Origin: Paraburkholderia rhizosphaerae
Lineage (GTDB): Bacteria; Pseudomonadota; Gammaproteobacteria; Burkholderiales; Burkholderiaceae
DNA: 64,000 nucleotides
NCBI RefSeq assembly: GCF_004366595.1
Contig: NZ_SORE01000025.1
Location: 48,152 to 112,151, forward strand
Reading direction: 5' to 3'
Part shown: positions 52,831 to 62,569 of the stretch, piece by piece
Position numbering within the stretch: the stretch's first letter is position 1
Layout of the letters: each line of letters starts with the position of its first letter
Notes under the pieces: generated by a model
Told to the model about the DNA's origin: nothing
The model's database searches: none
Seen by the model: only the letters and a program-made list of their open reading frames with translations
Program-made: the position numbers and the translations under genes

Positions 52831-54807
52831 ATGCTTCCATTCAAAAGATTGTCTGATTCGCGTCTTGCTCCGGCGGCTCGGGTCGAACTGAGGCGGTCGC
52901 AGTATCGCGCATTCCTGCAGCAAGTCCCCCTTCTTTACGCGGTCCTGATCGTCAACACGGTGACGGTCGCCGTTACCCATCTACGCGTCGCGCCGGTGTA
53001 TCTGTCGGTGTATGCACCGTTGCTGCTTTGTCTCTTCTGCGTGGTGCGCGTTGTGATGTGGATACGCTCGCGGCGCCAGGTGCTGTCCGACGACGCGCTC
53101 GCGCGGCGCTTGCGCGCGATGGTCTGGATGGCCGCGGCGATGGCTATCGCGTTTACCGTGTGGGCGCTATCGCTTTACCGCTACGGCGACGCGTACGCGC
53201 GCAGCCATGTTGCGTTCTATATGGCGATGACGGTGATCGGCTGCATCTTCTGCCTGATGCATATGCGCGTCGCCGCGCTGCTGCTGACCTGCATTGTGAT
53301 CGTGCCGTTCGCGCTTTTCTTCGGGTCCACGCGCAACCCGGTGCTCGTCGCGATCGCGGTGAACGTGTTGCTGGTCGCGGTGGTGATGGTGATGATCCTG
53401 CTCATCTACTACCGTGATTTCACGACACTGGTCGAATCGCAGATCGAGTTACGCACGAAGCAGACCGAAACGCAACGCCTGAGCGACGAAAACTTCCGGC
53501 TCGCGAATCTCGACCCGCTGACCGGCCTGCCGAATCGCCGTCGTTTCTTTGCCGATCTCGACGCTCAGCTCGCGCCGCTGCAAGGCCACGCGCGCGCGCC
53601 GGGAAGCCTCGCAATTGGCATCATCGATCTCGACGGATTCAAGCGGATCAACGACCTGTACGGGCACGCGTTCGGCGACCGCGTACTCGAAGAAACCGGC
53701 CGGCGCTTTGCCGCGCAGGTCACGCCGCACGTCAGTGTCGCGCGCATCGGCGGCGATGAGTTCGGGTTGATGGTTGTGGGTGCAACGGCTTACCGGCAAT
53801 TGCTCGATCTAGGCGACGCGTTGACCGCAGTGATCGAGCGACCGTACGTGCTACCGGAAGGCGCGGCGCGGATGTCGGCGTCGATCGGCTTCGCGAATTT
53901 TCCGGAAGCGGGCGAGACGACTTTGCAACTGGTCGAGCGCGCCTATTTCGCGCTGCATTTCGCGCAGGCCCACCGGCGCGGCGGCACCGTGATTTTCTCG
54001 CCGGAGCATGAAACGCAAATTCGCCATTTGAACAAGATCGAGGAAAGCTTGCGGCGCGCAGATTTCGAGCGCGAGATCGCGCTGCATTTCCAGCCGATCT
54101 TCGATACCGGGCTGCGCGAGATCATGGCGTTCGAAGCGCTCGCGCGCTGGACCAGTCCGTCGCTTGGCGTGGTCGCGCCATCGATGTTCATCCCGGTGGC
54201 CGAGCGCTGCGACCTGATTCATGCGCTAACCGAAGTGCTGCTGCGCAAGGCGCTCGACGCGGCACGCAGCTGGCCGGAGGCGGTGCGCATTTCGTTTAAT
54301 CTGTCCGCGCGCGACCTGACTTCGCCGGGCGCACTCGACCGTGTGATTCGCACGACGATGGCAGGCGGCGTGGCGCCGCACCGGATCGACTTCGAGATTA
54401 CCGAAACCGCGCTGATCCAGGACTTCGGCCAGGCGCGCATCGCGCTCGAAGCGCTGAAGAAGCTCGGTGCGCGAATTTCCCTCGACGACTTCGGCACCGG
54501 CTTTTCGAGCCTCAATAGCGTGCACCGGTTGCCGATCGACAAGGTGAAGGTGGACGGTAGCTTTGTCGCCGGCATCGAGCGGGAGCCGGCGGCGCGGGCG
54601 ATCGTCAAAAGCATCGTCGACCTGTGTCAGAACCTGGGGCTCGCGTGTGTGATCGAGGGCGTGGAGACGCGCGCGCAGATGGTTGCGCTGCGCGAGCTAG
54701 GCGCGACGGTGATGCAAGGGCATCTGTTCGGCAAGCCGGTCGCCGCGAACCTGGTACTTGACACGTATGTCAGGGAACCGCTGATGCCGTGGCTGCAGGC
54801 GTTATAG
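52831..54807 (+). CDS. GGDEF-EAL cyclic-di-GMP enzyme with membrane sensor
   Basis: 658 residues. About five hydrophobic segments (LLYAVLIVNTVTVAVTH, LSVYAPLLLCLFCVVRVVMW, MVWMAAAMAIAFTVWALSLY, MAMTVIGCIFCLMHMRVAALLL, ILLIYYRDFTTLV) form an MHYT/MASE-like membrane sensor. The GGDEF domain has NLDPLTGLPNRRRF and an intact RIGGDEFG active loop. No clear RxxD inhibitory site is seen just upstream. The EAL domain has FEALARW, NLSARDL, EITETALIQD, LDDFGTGFSSLNSVHRLPIDKVKVDGSF and VIEGVET, so its catalytic residues look intact. It could make or degrade cyclic-di-GMP. The adhesin locus 0.6 kb downstream is a reasonable target process, but no link is shown. Confidence 0.93.
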   Translation: MLPFKRLSDSRLAPAARVELRRSQYRAFLQQVPLLYAVLIVNTVTVAVTHLRVAPVYLSVYAPLLLCLFCVVRVVMWIRSRRQVLSDDALARRLRAMVWMAAAMAIAFTVWALSLYRYGDAYARSHVAFYMAMTVIGCIFCLMHMRVAALLLTCIVIVPFALFFGSTRNPVLVAIAVNVLLVAVVMVMILLIYYRDFTTLVESQIELRTKQTETQRLSDENFRLANLDPLTGLPNRRRFFADLDAQLAPLQGHARAPGSLAIGIIDLDGFKRINDLYGHAFGDRVLEETGRRFAAQVTPHVSVARIGGDEFGLMVVGATAYRQLLDLGDALTAVIERPYVLPEGAARMSASIGFANFPEAGETTLQLVERAYFALHFAQAHRRGGTVIFSPEHETQIRHLNKIEESLRRADFEREIALHFQPIFDTGLREIMAFEALARWTSPSLGVVAPSMFIPVAERCDLIHALTEVLLRKALDAARSWPEAVRISFNLSARDLTSPGALDRVIRTTMAGGVAPHRIDFEITETALIQDFGQARIALEALKKLGARISLDDFGTGFSSLNSVHRLPIDKVKVDGSFVAGIEREPAARAIVKSIVDLCQNLGLACVIEGVETRAQMVALRELGATVMQGHLFGKPVAANLVLDTYVREPLMPWLQAL

Positions 54808-54819
54808 CGTCGATGGTCT

Positions 54820-55206
54820 TTACCGCACCGTTGCGCCACGGTCCTTCAGCAACTGACGCAGGATGCTGCGATGACAGCGGTTCTCGTTGTCGCAATAGCA
54901 GCCGACCGAGAAGTCGGTCGTTTTCGATAGCGCGGCGAGCGTGTCCAGTACCTTCGAAGCGTCGCCGCCATTCATTTGCGCGCGGAATTTGCGGGCGAAC
55001 GCATTCCATTCGCGCTCGGTCACGGCCGCCAGCGCCTCGCTGACGAGTTCCGGCGTCGGCGACAGTATCGGCAGCCACACGTCGTAGTAGTTGCGCGTCG
55101 CGAACTCGCTTTTCGGCACGCCGCGCGGCGGCCGCCTCACGGTGCCGATGCGCAGACCTTCGTCGGCCTCGCGGGCCGACCCTAGTTGAACGATGCTGAC
55201 GCTCAT
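54820..55206 (-). CDS. DUF488-family protein
   Basis: 128 residues, ATG at 55206. Contains the DUF488 landmarks SIVQLGSAREADEGLRIGTVRRPPRGVP, YYDVWLPILSPTPELV, an Arg/Glu-rich helix (REWNAFARKFRAQM) and the Cys-rich end SVGCYCDNENRCHRSILRQLLKDRGA. The three-Cys signature with CHR is the usual family ending. Function unknown; family members are small cytoplasmic proteins. It is convergent with the GGDEF-EAL gene and divergent from the heptosyltransferase. Confidence 0.85.
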   Translation of the reverse strand: MSVSIVQLGSAREADEGLRIGTVRRPPRGVPKSEFATRNYYDVWLPILSPTPELVSEALAAVTEREWNAFARKFRAQMNGGDASKVLDTLAALSKTTDFSVGCYCDNENRCHRSILRQLLKDRGATVR

Positions 55207-55428
55207 CGGTGTTCCAGAATGTGAGTGGTTGCCGGGATGCGCGCGGTGCGCCGTGCCAGGGTTTTGAGTTTACTGCGGCGTCGCCGAAGCCGCATTCCTG
55301 TTGCGGGTGATTTCGACGAGTGGTTAAATAATCGGCTTTTTCGTTTTACGACGACCGGAAAAGCAGTCGCCATTCAACAAATACAACGCAATAAGGCAAA
55401 GCCGAGTCGTTCACCTTTCGGATCGATT

Positions 55429-56868
55429 ATGTCCCAAACAGGCACGCAGTCGCGCCCGGCGGTGGGGTCCGCCGGCAGCGCAACGGGGGCGGCAGGCGCT
55501 AACGTGGCCGTTGCCACGGCTACCGCGACTAGCGACGCCAGCGCGGCCAGCCCGACGGCGCAGGCTGACAACGCCGGCAACGTTGAGAGCGCCGCCAGCG
55601 TCGTCGGCAGTATCGCCAACGCCGACAATACGGCCAGCGCCGCCACTGCCGCGACTGTCGATAACGCCACCAAAGGCGAAACCGGACAACCGGTGCAAAG
55701 CCCGCCCGCGGTGCCGACGCAAGAAGGCCCTGCCGGCATTCGTTTCGACTTCAACGATGGCTGCCGCGTGACGCTGCCGCCCGGCGACGGCGACTGGCGT
55801 GTGCTGCTGCGCGACACCGCGACCGCGAACGCGTTGTTCGATACGCAGATCTCCGCCGGCATCGTCGCGAGCAGCAAGAAGTACTACGTACCGTTCGAGA
55901 TCGAAGTGTGGTCGCACGGCAAGGAGGTGTTTCGCCACCGCCTCGATCTGACTCACCGCAACGTGCTCGTGCATCTGCCGGTCGGCACGCTGGGCGACAC
56001 GCTCGGCTGGTTTCCGTACGTCGCGAAGTTCGAGCGGCAGCATCGCTGCCGTCTGACTTGCGTGGTCGGCGAAGCGCTGATTCCGCTATTCAAGGATGCG
56101 TATCCTTCGATTACGTTCGCGACGCCCGAAGCGGTCAATCCGGACGACTTCTACGCGACCTACAACATCGGCCTGTTCTTCACCGACGACGCGAACGTGC
56201 GCCAGCCGTGCGACTTCCGTCTGGTCGGCTTGCACCGGACGGCCGCGTACATTCTCGGCGTCGACCCGTACGAAGAGCGGCCCACCATAGTGTTGCCCGA
56301 CGATAGCCGGCCGATCCCGGAAAAATACGTGTGTATTGCCGCGCAAAGCACGACGCAGTGCAAATACTGGAACAACCCGACCGGTTGGCGCGACATTGTG
56401 CAGTTTCTGAAACAGCACGGTTACCGCGTAATCTGCATTGACCAGAAAGCGACACATGGCAGCGGCGTCGTGTGGAATCACATACCGTACGGCTCCGAGG
56501 ACTTCACCGGCGACCGGCCACTCGCGGAACGCGCGCGCTGGCTCAAGCACGCGGAGTTTTTTGTCGGCCTGAGCAGCGGCCTGTCATGGCTTGCGTGGAC
56601 GATGCGCACACCGGTCGTGATGATCAGCGGCTTTACGCATCCGACCAACGAGTTCGATACACCGTATCGCGTGATCAACTACCACACGTGCAATAGCTGC
56701 TGGAACGATGTGCGCGTGCAGTTCGATCACCACGACTTCCTGTGGTGTCCGCGTCATGCGGGCACGCCGCGGCAATTTGAATGCACGCGGCTGATTACCG
56801 CGGAGCAGGTGAAAAACACCATTCGGCGGATTCCGGCCTTTAATGCACAGCCGGTTGAAGCGGCTTGA
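55429..56868 (+). CDS. Autotransporter O-heptosyltransferase (TibC/BAHT family)
   Basis: 479 residues from ATG 55429 (weak Shine-Dalgarno; an in-frame start at 55225 would add a basic, non-conserved extension). Residues 1-95 are an unusual Ala/Ser/Thr/Asn-rich low-complexity leader. The catalytic part starts at about residue 100 (GIRFDFNDGCRVTLPPGDGDWRVLL) and includes VHLPVGTLGDTLGWFPYVAKF, YVCIAAQSTTQCKYWNNPTGWRDIV (nucleotide-sugar site) and FFVGLSSGLSWLAWTMRTPVVMISGFTHPTNEF. Four cysteines (421, 424, 440, 452) match the iron finger of TibC-type enzymes. These enzymes transfer ADP-heptose to serines of strand-loop-strand autotransporters in the cytoplasm. The next gene, 133 bp on, is such an autotransporter. 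Confidence 0.92.
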   Translation: MSQTGTQSRPAVGSAGSATGAAGANVAVATATATSDASAASPTAQADNAGNVESAASVVGSIANADNTASAATAATVDNATKGETGQPVQSPPAVPTQEGPAGIRFDFNDGCRVTLPPGDGDWRVLLRDTATANALFDTQISAGIVASSKKYYVPFEIEVWSHGKEVFRHRLDLTHRNVLVHLPVGTLGDTLGWFPYVAKFERQHRCRLTCVVGEALIPLFKDAYPSITFATPEAVNPDDFYATYNIGLFFTDDANVRQPCDFRLVGLHRTAAYILGVDPYEERPTIVLPDDSRPIPEKYVCIAAQSTTQCKYWNNPTGWRDIVQFLKQHGYRVICIDQKATHGSGVVWNHIPYGSEDFTGDRPLAERARWLKHAEFFVGLSSGLSWLAWTMRTPVVMISGFTHPTNEFDTPYRVINYHTCNSCWNDVRVQFDHHDFLWCPRHAGTPRQFECTRLITAEQVKNTIRRIPAFNAQPVEAA

Positions 56869-57001
56869 AATCCAGCAAGAGCGCGGCACACCAGGCACCA
56901 TCAGACGAAAATAAAGAAGCCCGGCAAAATAGCCGTAACGGCAATACAAAGAAGCCATACAAAGAAGCAAAAGAAGAGCAGTAAGGAATTCGGGGAATAA
57001 G

Positions 57002-60000
57002 ATGAAACGATTCACCTGGCACCGTGTGCATGCGGTGCGGACCGCGCGTGTCTTTAGCCGGCGCTCTCGCCGATGCTCGCGCCTGCTGGGCACGCTACTC
57101 GCGGCGCTGACCATGCAACCGTGGTTCGCGCAAAACGCGCACGCGCAGACGACGACAGTTGCAGCGGGCGACACCGAGAACGGCGCGACGATCAGCGGCA
57201 CCGAAAACGTGCTCGGCACGACGATCGGCAATAGCGTGACTTCCGGCGGCGTGCAAAGCGTGCAGTCGGGCGGCGCCACCAGCAACACGAGTGTTGGCGC
57301 GGGTGGCACGCAGGCGGTGCTGTCGGGTGGCGTTGCGCAACTGACCAGCGTCGGTACCGGCGGTGTGCTGGCGGTGTCGGCCGGCGGCATCGCGCGCGGC
57401 GCGACGGTGAGCGGCGGCGAGGACTTCGTTTCCGCGGGCGGCACGGTGAGCGGCACGTCGCTGCTCGGTGGATCGTCCGAGTTCGTTTCGTCGGGCGGCG
57501 TCGCAATCGGCACCAGCGTCGGCGATTCGTCAACCCAGAGCATTCTGGCCGGCGGCGTGGCGAGCGGTACCACGGTGAGCAACACCGGCGTCGTGACGGT
57601 AGCGGCGAGCGGTAGCGCGAGCGGGACGATAGTCAGCTCCGGCGGTCAGATCACGGTGTCCGCAGGCGGCAGCGCGACGGGCACGACAGTCTCGTCCGGC
57701 GGCTTCGACTCGGTTTTCGGCACGGACATCCAGGCGTCGCTCAGCAGCGGCGCGACACAGAACGTGTTTTCGGGCGGCACGGCGAGCGCGACCGCGGTGC
57801 TTGGCGGTGCGCAGAGCGTCGTCAACAGCGGCGGATCCGCGATTGGCTCGGTCGTCAACGGCGGCACGCTGACCGTCTCCTCCGGGGCTAGCGCGACGCG
57901 CACGTCGATCAGCGGTGGCGGCATTGAAAATCTCGCAGGCACGGACACGTCGGCAACCGTCGCTGCGGGCGGCACGTTGACTGTGTCGTCGGGCGGCGTC
58001 GCGAGCGCGACGACGATCAGCACCAACGGCCAGGTGAGCGTCGGCAGTAGTGGTTCGGCGGTGCGCGCAACCGTCAACGGTGGCACGTTGACGGTGTCCG
58101 CCGGCGGTGCGGCGCTGTCGGCGACGCTCTCCGCGGGCGGCACGGAGAACGTGCAAGGCACCGATACGTCGACGGTTATCCGCGGTGGCGGCACGCAGAA
58201 CGTGCTGAGTGGCGGCATCACAGTAGGCACGAATGTCAGCAGCGGCGGACGGCAGAACTTGTCGGGAAGCGCTACGACAAGCGGTACGTCGGTCTTCAGC
58301 GGCGGACAGCAGATCGTGTCGTCAGGCGCGACGGCTAGCGGCACGACAGTGTTCTCCGGCGGCGCGATCACCGTATCCTCCGGCGGGATCGCGAACGCGA
58401 TCGATCAATCGAATGGCGCTGCGTTCACGGCGGACACGTCGGCGACCGTCAACGGCACCAATAACAGCGCGACCTTTTCGATTTCAAATGGCATCGCTAC
58501 CGGTGTGCTGCTTGAAAACGGCGGCTCGTTGACGGTGCTGTCCGGCAATTCCGCAACCAGCACATTCATCAACAACCAGGGGTCCGCGGTGGTGCTGGCG
58601 GGCGGCTCGGCCAGTTCGACGACGGTCGGCAACGGCGGCACGCTCGCCGTGTCGGCCGGCGGCACGGCGACCAGCGTGACGCAGCAGAGCGGCGCGGCGC
58701 TGATTACGAATACGTCCGCGACGGTGATCGGCACGAACACCGCAAATGGCACAACAAATTCGTTTTCGATTTCGAGTGGCATCGCACAGAACGTGTTTGT
58801 CGAAGCCGGCGGTTCGCTGACCGTGTCGAGCGGCGACACGGCAAACGGGACGCAGGTCGGCAATCGCGGCAGCGCGATCGTGCAGGGCGCCGGCGAGGCC
58901 GATAACACGACGGTCAGTAACGGCGGGCAATTGCTCGTGTCGGCGGGCGCTATCGCGAACAGCGCAACGATCAGCAACGGCGGCCAACTGGTCGTGTCCG
59001 GCGGCGGCACTGCGTTGAACGTGATGCAAAACTCGGGCGCGGCGCTGATTACCAATACATCGGCGACCGTGAGCGGCATATACGCAAGCGGTACCAGCGC
59101 GAGTAAGCCGTTCAGCATCGTCAGCGGCACGGCGGAAAACGTGGTCGTCGAGAACGGCGGCCAGTTGACGGTGCTAGCTGGCAACAACTCCACTTCTACC
59201 ACCGTCGGCAGCCGCGGGCAGGAGATCGTTTCGTCGGGCGGCAAGACGTCGGGAACGACAGTCTCGAGCGGCGGCTTACAGACGGTCTCGAGCGGTGGCA
59301 ATGCGTCGTCGACAACCGTGTCTAGCGGCGGCACGCTCGCGGTGTCGGGCGGCGGTATCGCGATGGACATCAACCAGCTGGCGGGCGCGGCGCTGATCAC
59401 GAATACGTCGGCCACGCTGTCCGGCTCCAGGTCGAGCAGCTTCTTCAGCATCATCGACGGTCAGGCCACCAACGTCCTCGTCGAAAACGGCGGCCAGCTG
59501 ACCGTGTTGGCGGGGGATACCGCGAGCAACACGTCAGTCGGCAGCGGCGGCACCACGTTTATTTCCGCCGGCGGCACGGCGATCATCACGACCGTGAACT
59601 CGGGCGGCGTGCAGAACGTGCTGGCCGGCGGCACCGCAAGCAGCACGGTCGTGACAGGTGGCGGCTCCGAAGTCGTGTCGCGCGGTGGCACGACGGTCGG
59701 CACCACGGTCAGCGGCGGCGGCGCGCAGACGGTGTTCGGCACCGCGAGCGGTACGACCGCGTCAGCGGGCGGCGTCGTGTCGGTCGGTTCCGGCGGCGTG
59801 ACGAGCATCACGCAGGTTGCAAGCGGCGGTGTCGAAATCGTCTCTTCGGGGGGCTCGTCGCAGAACGCACAGGTGAAGTCCGGCGGGCAGCAGAACGTAA
59901 CGGGCGGCAACTCAACCAGCGCACACGTAAGCGCCGGTGGCGCACAGGCGGTGTCGTCGGGCGGCGTGGTGAGCAGCACGCAAGTGGACAGCGGCGGCAC

Positions 60001-62374
60001 ACAGACGGTGGGCGCGGGTGGCAGCGCGAGCGGCACGTTGCTTAGCGGAGGCACGCAGCTGGTGTCGTCCGGCGGTGTGGCGAACAGCACCACGGTCAGT
60101 AACGGCGGGTCGAGTGTCGTGATGAGCGGCGGCTCGGCAAGCGGCACACACGTCACGAGCGGCGGCACGTCGATCGTCAGCTCGGGCGGCACGGCGACCA
60201 GCACGACAGTGAGCAGCGGCGGCAGCGAGATCGTGTCGTCGGGCGGGGTGACGGTCGGCACGTCGGTGGGCAGCGGCGGTCAGCAGGCGGTCGCGAGCGG
60301 CGGCCTGACGAGCGGCACCGCAGTGGCGTCGGGCGGCTCGCAGACGGTCGGCACGGGTGCTGTTACGACGGGGACGATGGTCGCGTCGGGTGGTTCGCAG
60401 ACGATTAATTCGGGTGGCCTGGCATCGGGTACCGCGGTCGCGGCCGGCGGCACGCAGACGGTCGGCGCGGGCGGCGTCGCGTCAGGCACGATCGTGTCGT
60501 CCGGCGGCATTCAGGATGTGCTGTCCGGCGGTACCGCGAACGACTCGATCGTATCGAGCGGCGGCGTTCAGACGGTATCGAGCGGCGCGAGCGTGAGCGG
60601 CACGCAGGTGATGAGCGGCGGTACCCAGCATCTGTTCGGATCGCTGACGAATCCGGTTGTATCGTCGGGCGGCATTCTGACGATCGGCCAGGGCACGGCG
60701 GCGGGCGACCTGGTCGGCAACACAGTCAACGATGGTCTGCTGGTGTTCAATCGCCCCGATGCGATCACTTATGCGGGCAATGTAACCGGTGCCGGCCAGA
60801 TTGAGCAGCAGGGTACCGGCAGCGTGGTGCTGAACGGCGATAGCCATCTGTTCAGCGGGATCACCGAGGTGATGTCGGGCAGCCTCGCGGTCGGCGATAT
60901 CAACAGTCCGGGTGCGCAACTCGGCGGCGATGTGATCGTCGATGCACCGGGCACGTTGCGGGGTCACGGCACGATTGGCGGCAATGTGACGAACAACGGT
61001 GTCGTGATGCCGGGCGGCTCGATCGGCACACTGACAGTCGGCGGCAACTACACGCAAGCGAGCACCGCGTCGCTCGCCATCGAAGTCAGTCCGACCTCGG
61101 GCTCGCAATTGCACATCGGCGGCACGGCGGCGCTGAATGGCGGCCTGCAGGTGATGTACGACCCGGGCACGTATCAGCCGAAAACTTATGCGATCGTCAC
61201 TGCGAGCGGCGGTGTCAGCGGCCGCTTCGCAACGGTGTCGAACTCGCTCGCATCGGGCGCGAATCTGGGCTCGCTGCAGCAATCGGTCGCCTACAGCGCA
61301 AATCAGGTCGACCTGGTGCTGAGCGGCGCGGCGCAGCAGACGCCGGGCGGCGATCCGGCAGGCGACCCCGCGGCGGGCAATCCAGCCGCAGGCAATCCCG
61401 CTGCGGGGGACCCCGCCACCGGGGCCGGCTCGCCGATCGTCATCGCGCCGACCGACACGAGCATCTTTACGGCGCTCGGCACCAACCTCGCGTTGTCCGC
61501 GCAGATGGCGAATGCCGCGTTGCTCGAGCGCGTGCCGTTTAGCGATCGCGCGGCGTCGAAATCGTCGGTATGGGTGAACGCGACGGGTTCGCAGACGAAC
61601 GTACACAGCACGAACGGTGTGCCCAGCTTCGAGGCGCGCAATTACGGCTTTCTCGCGGGTATCGGTCATCAGATCGGCAACTACACGGTCGGTTTCTCCG
61701 GCGGCTATAACCACAGCGACATCAGCGAAGACAGCACCGGCGATTCGGGCACGACCGATACGTTGCGCGTCGCGTTCTATGGCGGACGTACGCTCGGGGC
61801 CGTCGATGTGTCCGCGGTGGTTGGCACGGGTGTCGACTTTCTGTCGCAGAAGCGGCCATTCGGTCCCGTCGGTACCGCCGAAGGCGATCATATTGGCCAG
61901 GAAGCGACCGCTGCGGCGCAAGCCGCGATGCCTATTGCGCTGGGCGGTGTGACGATCATGCCGCGCATCGGCATGCGCTTTTCGTATCTGCATGCGAACG
62001 GCTTTAGCGAAAACGGCGCGAACGGTCAGGACCTGACGGTAGGCACGGATAACGTGCGCAGTTTGCAGCCGTACGCTCAAATCACTTTTGACAAAAACTT
62101 CGGTAACCAGCTAAAGCCGGTTAACGTGGAGTTCAGAGTGGGTTACGCTCGCGAACTGCTCGGCACCGGACGCGTGGTGACCGTCGGTGCGCAGGACGGC
62201 ACGCTGTTCGCCGCGCCGGGCACGAGCTTGCCGCGCGACCAGCTGACCACAGGCATCAGCGTCAGCACGCGGCCGACTAAAGCGCTCACCGTGTCAGTCG
62301 GTTACGACGCGCTGATCGCGACCAGTCATACGTCCGCGCAAGCGGCAACGGTCACGCTTGATTACCGGTTCTGA
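57002..62374 (+). CDS. Strand-loop-strand autotransporter adhesin (AIDA-I/TibA-like)
   Basis: 1,790 residues. Extended signal peptide (MKRFTWHRVHAVRTARVFSR start, cleavage near HAQT). Residues about 55-1,220 consist of imperfect repeats of about 19 residues, Gly/Ser/Thr-rich, of the form xGGTxxxTxVSSGGxQxVSSGG, expected to form a right-handed beta-helix with serine acceptor sites for heptose. A non-repetitive helix-capping region follows (NTVNDGLLVFNRPDAITYAG, GGDVIVDAPGTLRGHGTIGGNVTNNGVVMPG), then a Pro/Gly linker near residues 1,450-1,480. A C-terminal autotransporter barrel (SVWVNATGSQTNV, ending VTLDYRF) completes it. It is downstream of its likely glycosyltransferase. The gap carries AAGAAGC repeats and GGAATTCGGGGAATAAG before the ATG. 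Probable glycosylated adhesion or aggregation factor. Confidence 0.93.
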   Translation: MKRFTWHRVHAVRTARVFSRRSRRCSRLLGTLLAALTMQPWFAQNAHAQTTTVAAGDTENGATISGTENVLGTTIGNSVTSGGVQSVQSGGATSNTSVGAGGTQAVLSGGVAQLTSVGTGGVLAVSAGGIARGATVSGGEDFVSAGGTVSGTSLLGGSSEFVSSGGVAIGTSVGDSSTQSILAGGVASGTTVSNTGVVTVAASGSASGTIVSSGGQITVSAGGSATGTTVSSGGFDSVFGTDIQASLSSGATQNVFSGGTASATAVLGGAQSVVNSGGSAIGSVVNGGTLTVSSGASATRTSISGGGIENLAGTDTSATVAAGGTLTVSSGGVASATTISTNGQVSVGSSGSAVRATVNGGTLTVSAGGAALSATLSAGGTENVQGTDTSTVIRGGGTQNVLSGGITVGTNVSSGGRQNLSGSATTSGTSVFSGGQQIVSSGATASGTTVFSGGAITVSSGGIANAIDQSNGAAFTADTSATVNGTNNSATFSISNGIATGVLLENGGSLTVLSGNSATSTFINNQGSAVVLAGGSASSTTVGNGGTLAVSAGGTATSVTQQSGAALITNTSATVIGTNTANGTTNSFSISSGIAQNVFVEAGGSLTVSSGDTANGTQVGNRGSAIVQGAGEADNTTVSNGGQLLVSAGAIANSATISNGGQLVVSGGGTALNVMQNSGAALITNTSATVSGIYASGTSASKPFSIVSGTAENVVVENGGQLTVLAGNNSTSTTVGSRGQEIVSSGGKTSGTTVSSGGLQTVSSGGNASSTTVSSGGTLAVSGGGIAMDINQLAGAALITNTSATLSGSRSSSFFSIIDGQATNVLVENGGQLTVLAGDTASNTSVGSGGTTFISAGGTAIITTVNSGGVQNVLAGGTASSTVVTGGGSEVVSRGGTTVGTTVSGGGAQTVFGTASGTTASAGGVVSVGSGGVTSITQVASGGVEIVSSGGSSQNAQVKSGGQQNVTGGNSTSAHVSAGGAQAVSSGGVVSSTQVDSGGTQTVGAGGSASGTLLSGGTQLVSSGGVANSTTVSNGGSSVVMSGGSASGTHVTSGGTSIVSSGGTATSTTVSSGGSEIVSSGGVTVGTSVGSGGQQAVASGGLTSGTAVASGGSQTVGTGAVTTGTMVASGGSQTINSGGLASGTAVAAGGTQTVGAGGVASGTIVSSGGIQDVLSGGTANDSIVSSGGVQTVSSGASVSGTQVMSGGTQHLFGSLTNPVVSSGGILTIGQGTAAGDLVGNTVNDGLLVFNRPDAITYAGNVTGAGQIEQQGTGSVVLNGDSHLFSGITEVMSGSLAVGDINSPGAQLGGDVIVDAPGTLRGHGTIGGNVTNNGVVMPGGSIGTLTVGGNYTQASTASLAIEVSPTSGSQLHIGGTAALNGGLQVMYDPGTYQPKTYAIVTASGGVSGRFATVSNSLASGANLGSLQQSVAYSANQVDLVLSGAAQQTPGGDPAGDPAAGNPAAGNPAAGDPATGAGSPIVIAPTDTSIFTALGTNLALSAQMANAALLERVPFSDRAASKSSVWVNATGSQTNVHSTNGVPSFEARNYGFLAGIGHQIGNYTVGFSGGYNHSDISEDSTGDSGTTDTLRVAFYGGRTLGAVDVSAVVGTGVDFLSQKRPFGPVGTAEGDHIGQEATAAAQAAMPIALGGVTIMPRIGMRFSYLHANGFSENGANGQDLTVGTDNVRSLQPYAQITFDKNFGNQLKPVNVEFRVGYARELLGTGRVVTVGAQDGTLFAAPGTSLPRDQLTTGISVSTRPTKALTVSVGYDALIATSHTSAQAATVTLDYRF
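57180..60660 (+). repeat. Coding repeat array of the autotransporter passenger
   Basis: Degenerate in-frame repeats of about 57 bp encode the strand-loop-strand motif. Inside the array, a larger unit (NTSATV...FSI...VENGGxLTVLxG) recurs four times, near 58.42, 58.69, 59.04 and 59.39 kb, suggesting segmental duplication. Boundaries are approximate. The repeats create several long but meaningless antisense open frames. Confidence 0.85.
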
Positions 62375-62569
62375 TGGCCTGATGGTGGATTGCGGAGTCC
62401 GATGCGTGTGTTGAACGTATCGTAGACAATGACGTCGAACATGAAAGTTCGATCCGGTGCGGAATAGAACCGGTTCTGCACGCGTTATTGAGACTCCGGG
62501 GCGCAGCCCGCGCGTTAGCGGGCGCGGTTGCCGTCGCGCTCGCGTTCACCTGCAAAAAGGAACCGATTG

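Noticed and set aside
57180..60660. Regularly spaced repeats as a possible CRISPR array
   Set aside because: The repeats are degenerate, in-frame and protein-coding, with no unique spacers between identical repeats.
58405..62080. Several long minus-strand frames under the autotransporter
   Set aside because: They arise from the repetitive passenger sequence and are Pro/Val/Thr or Arg/Ala-rich nonsense without starts or signals.
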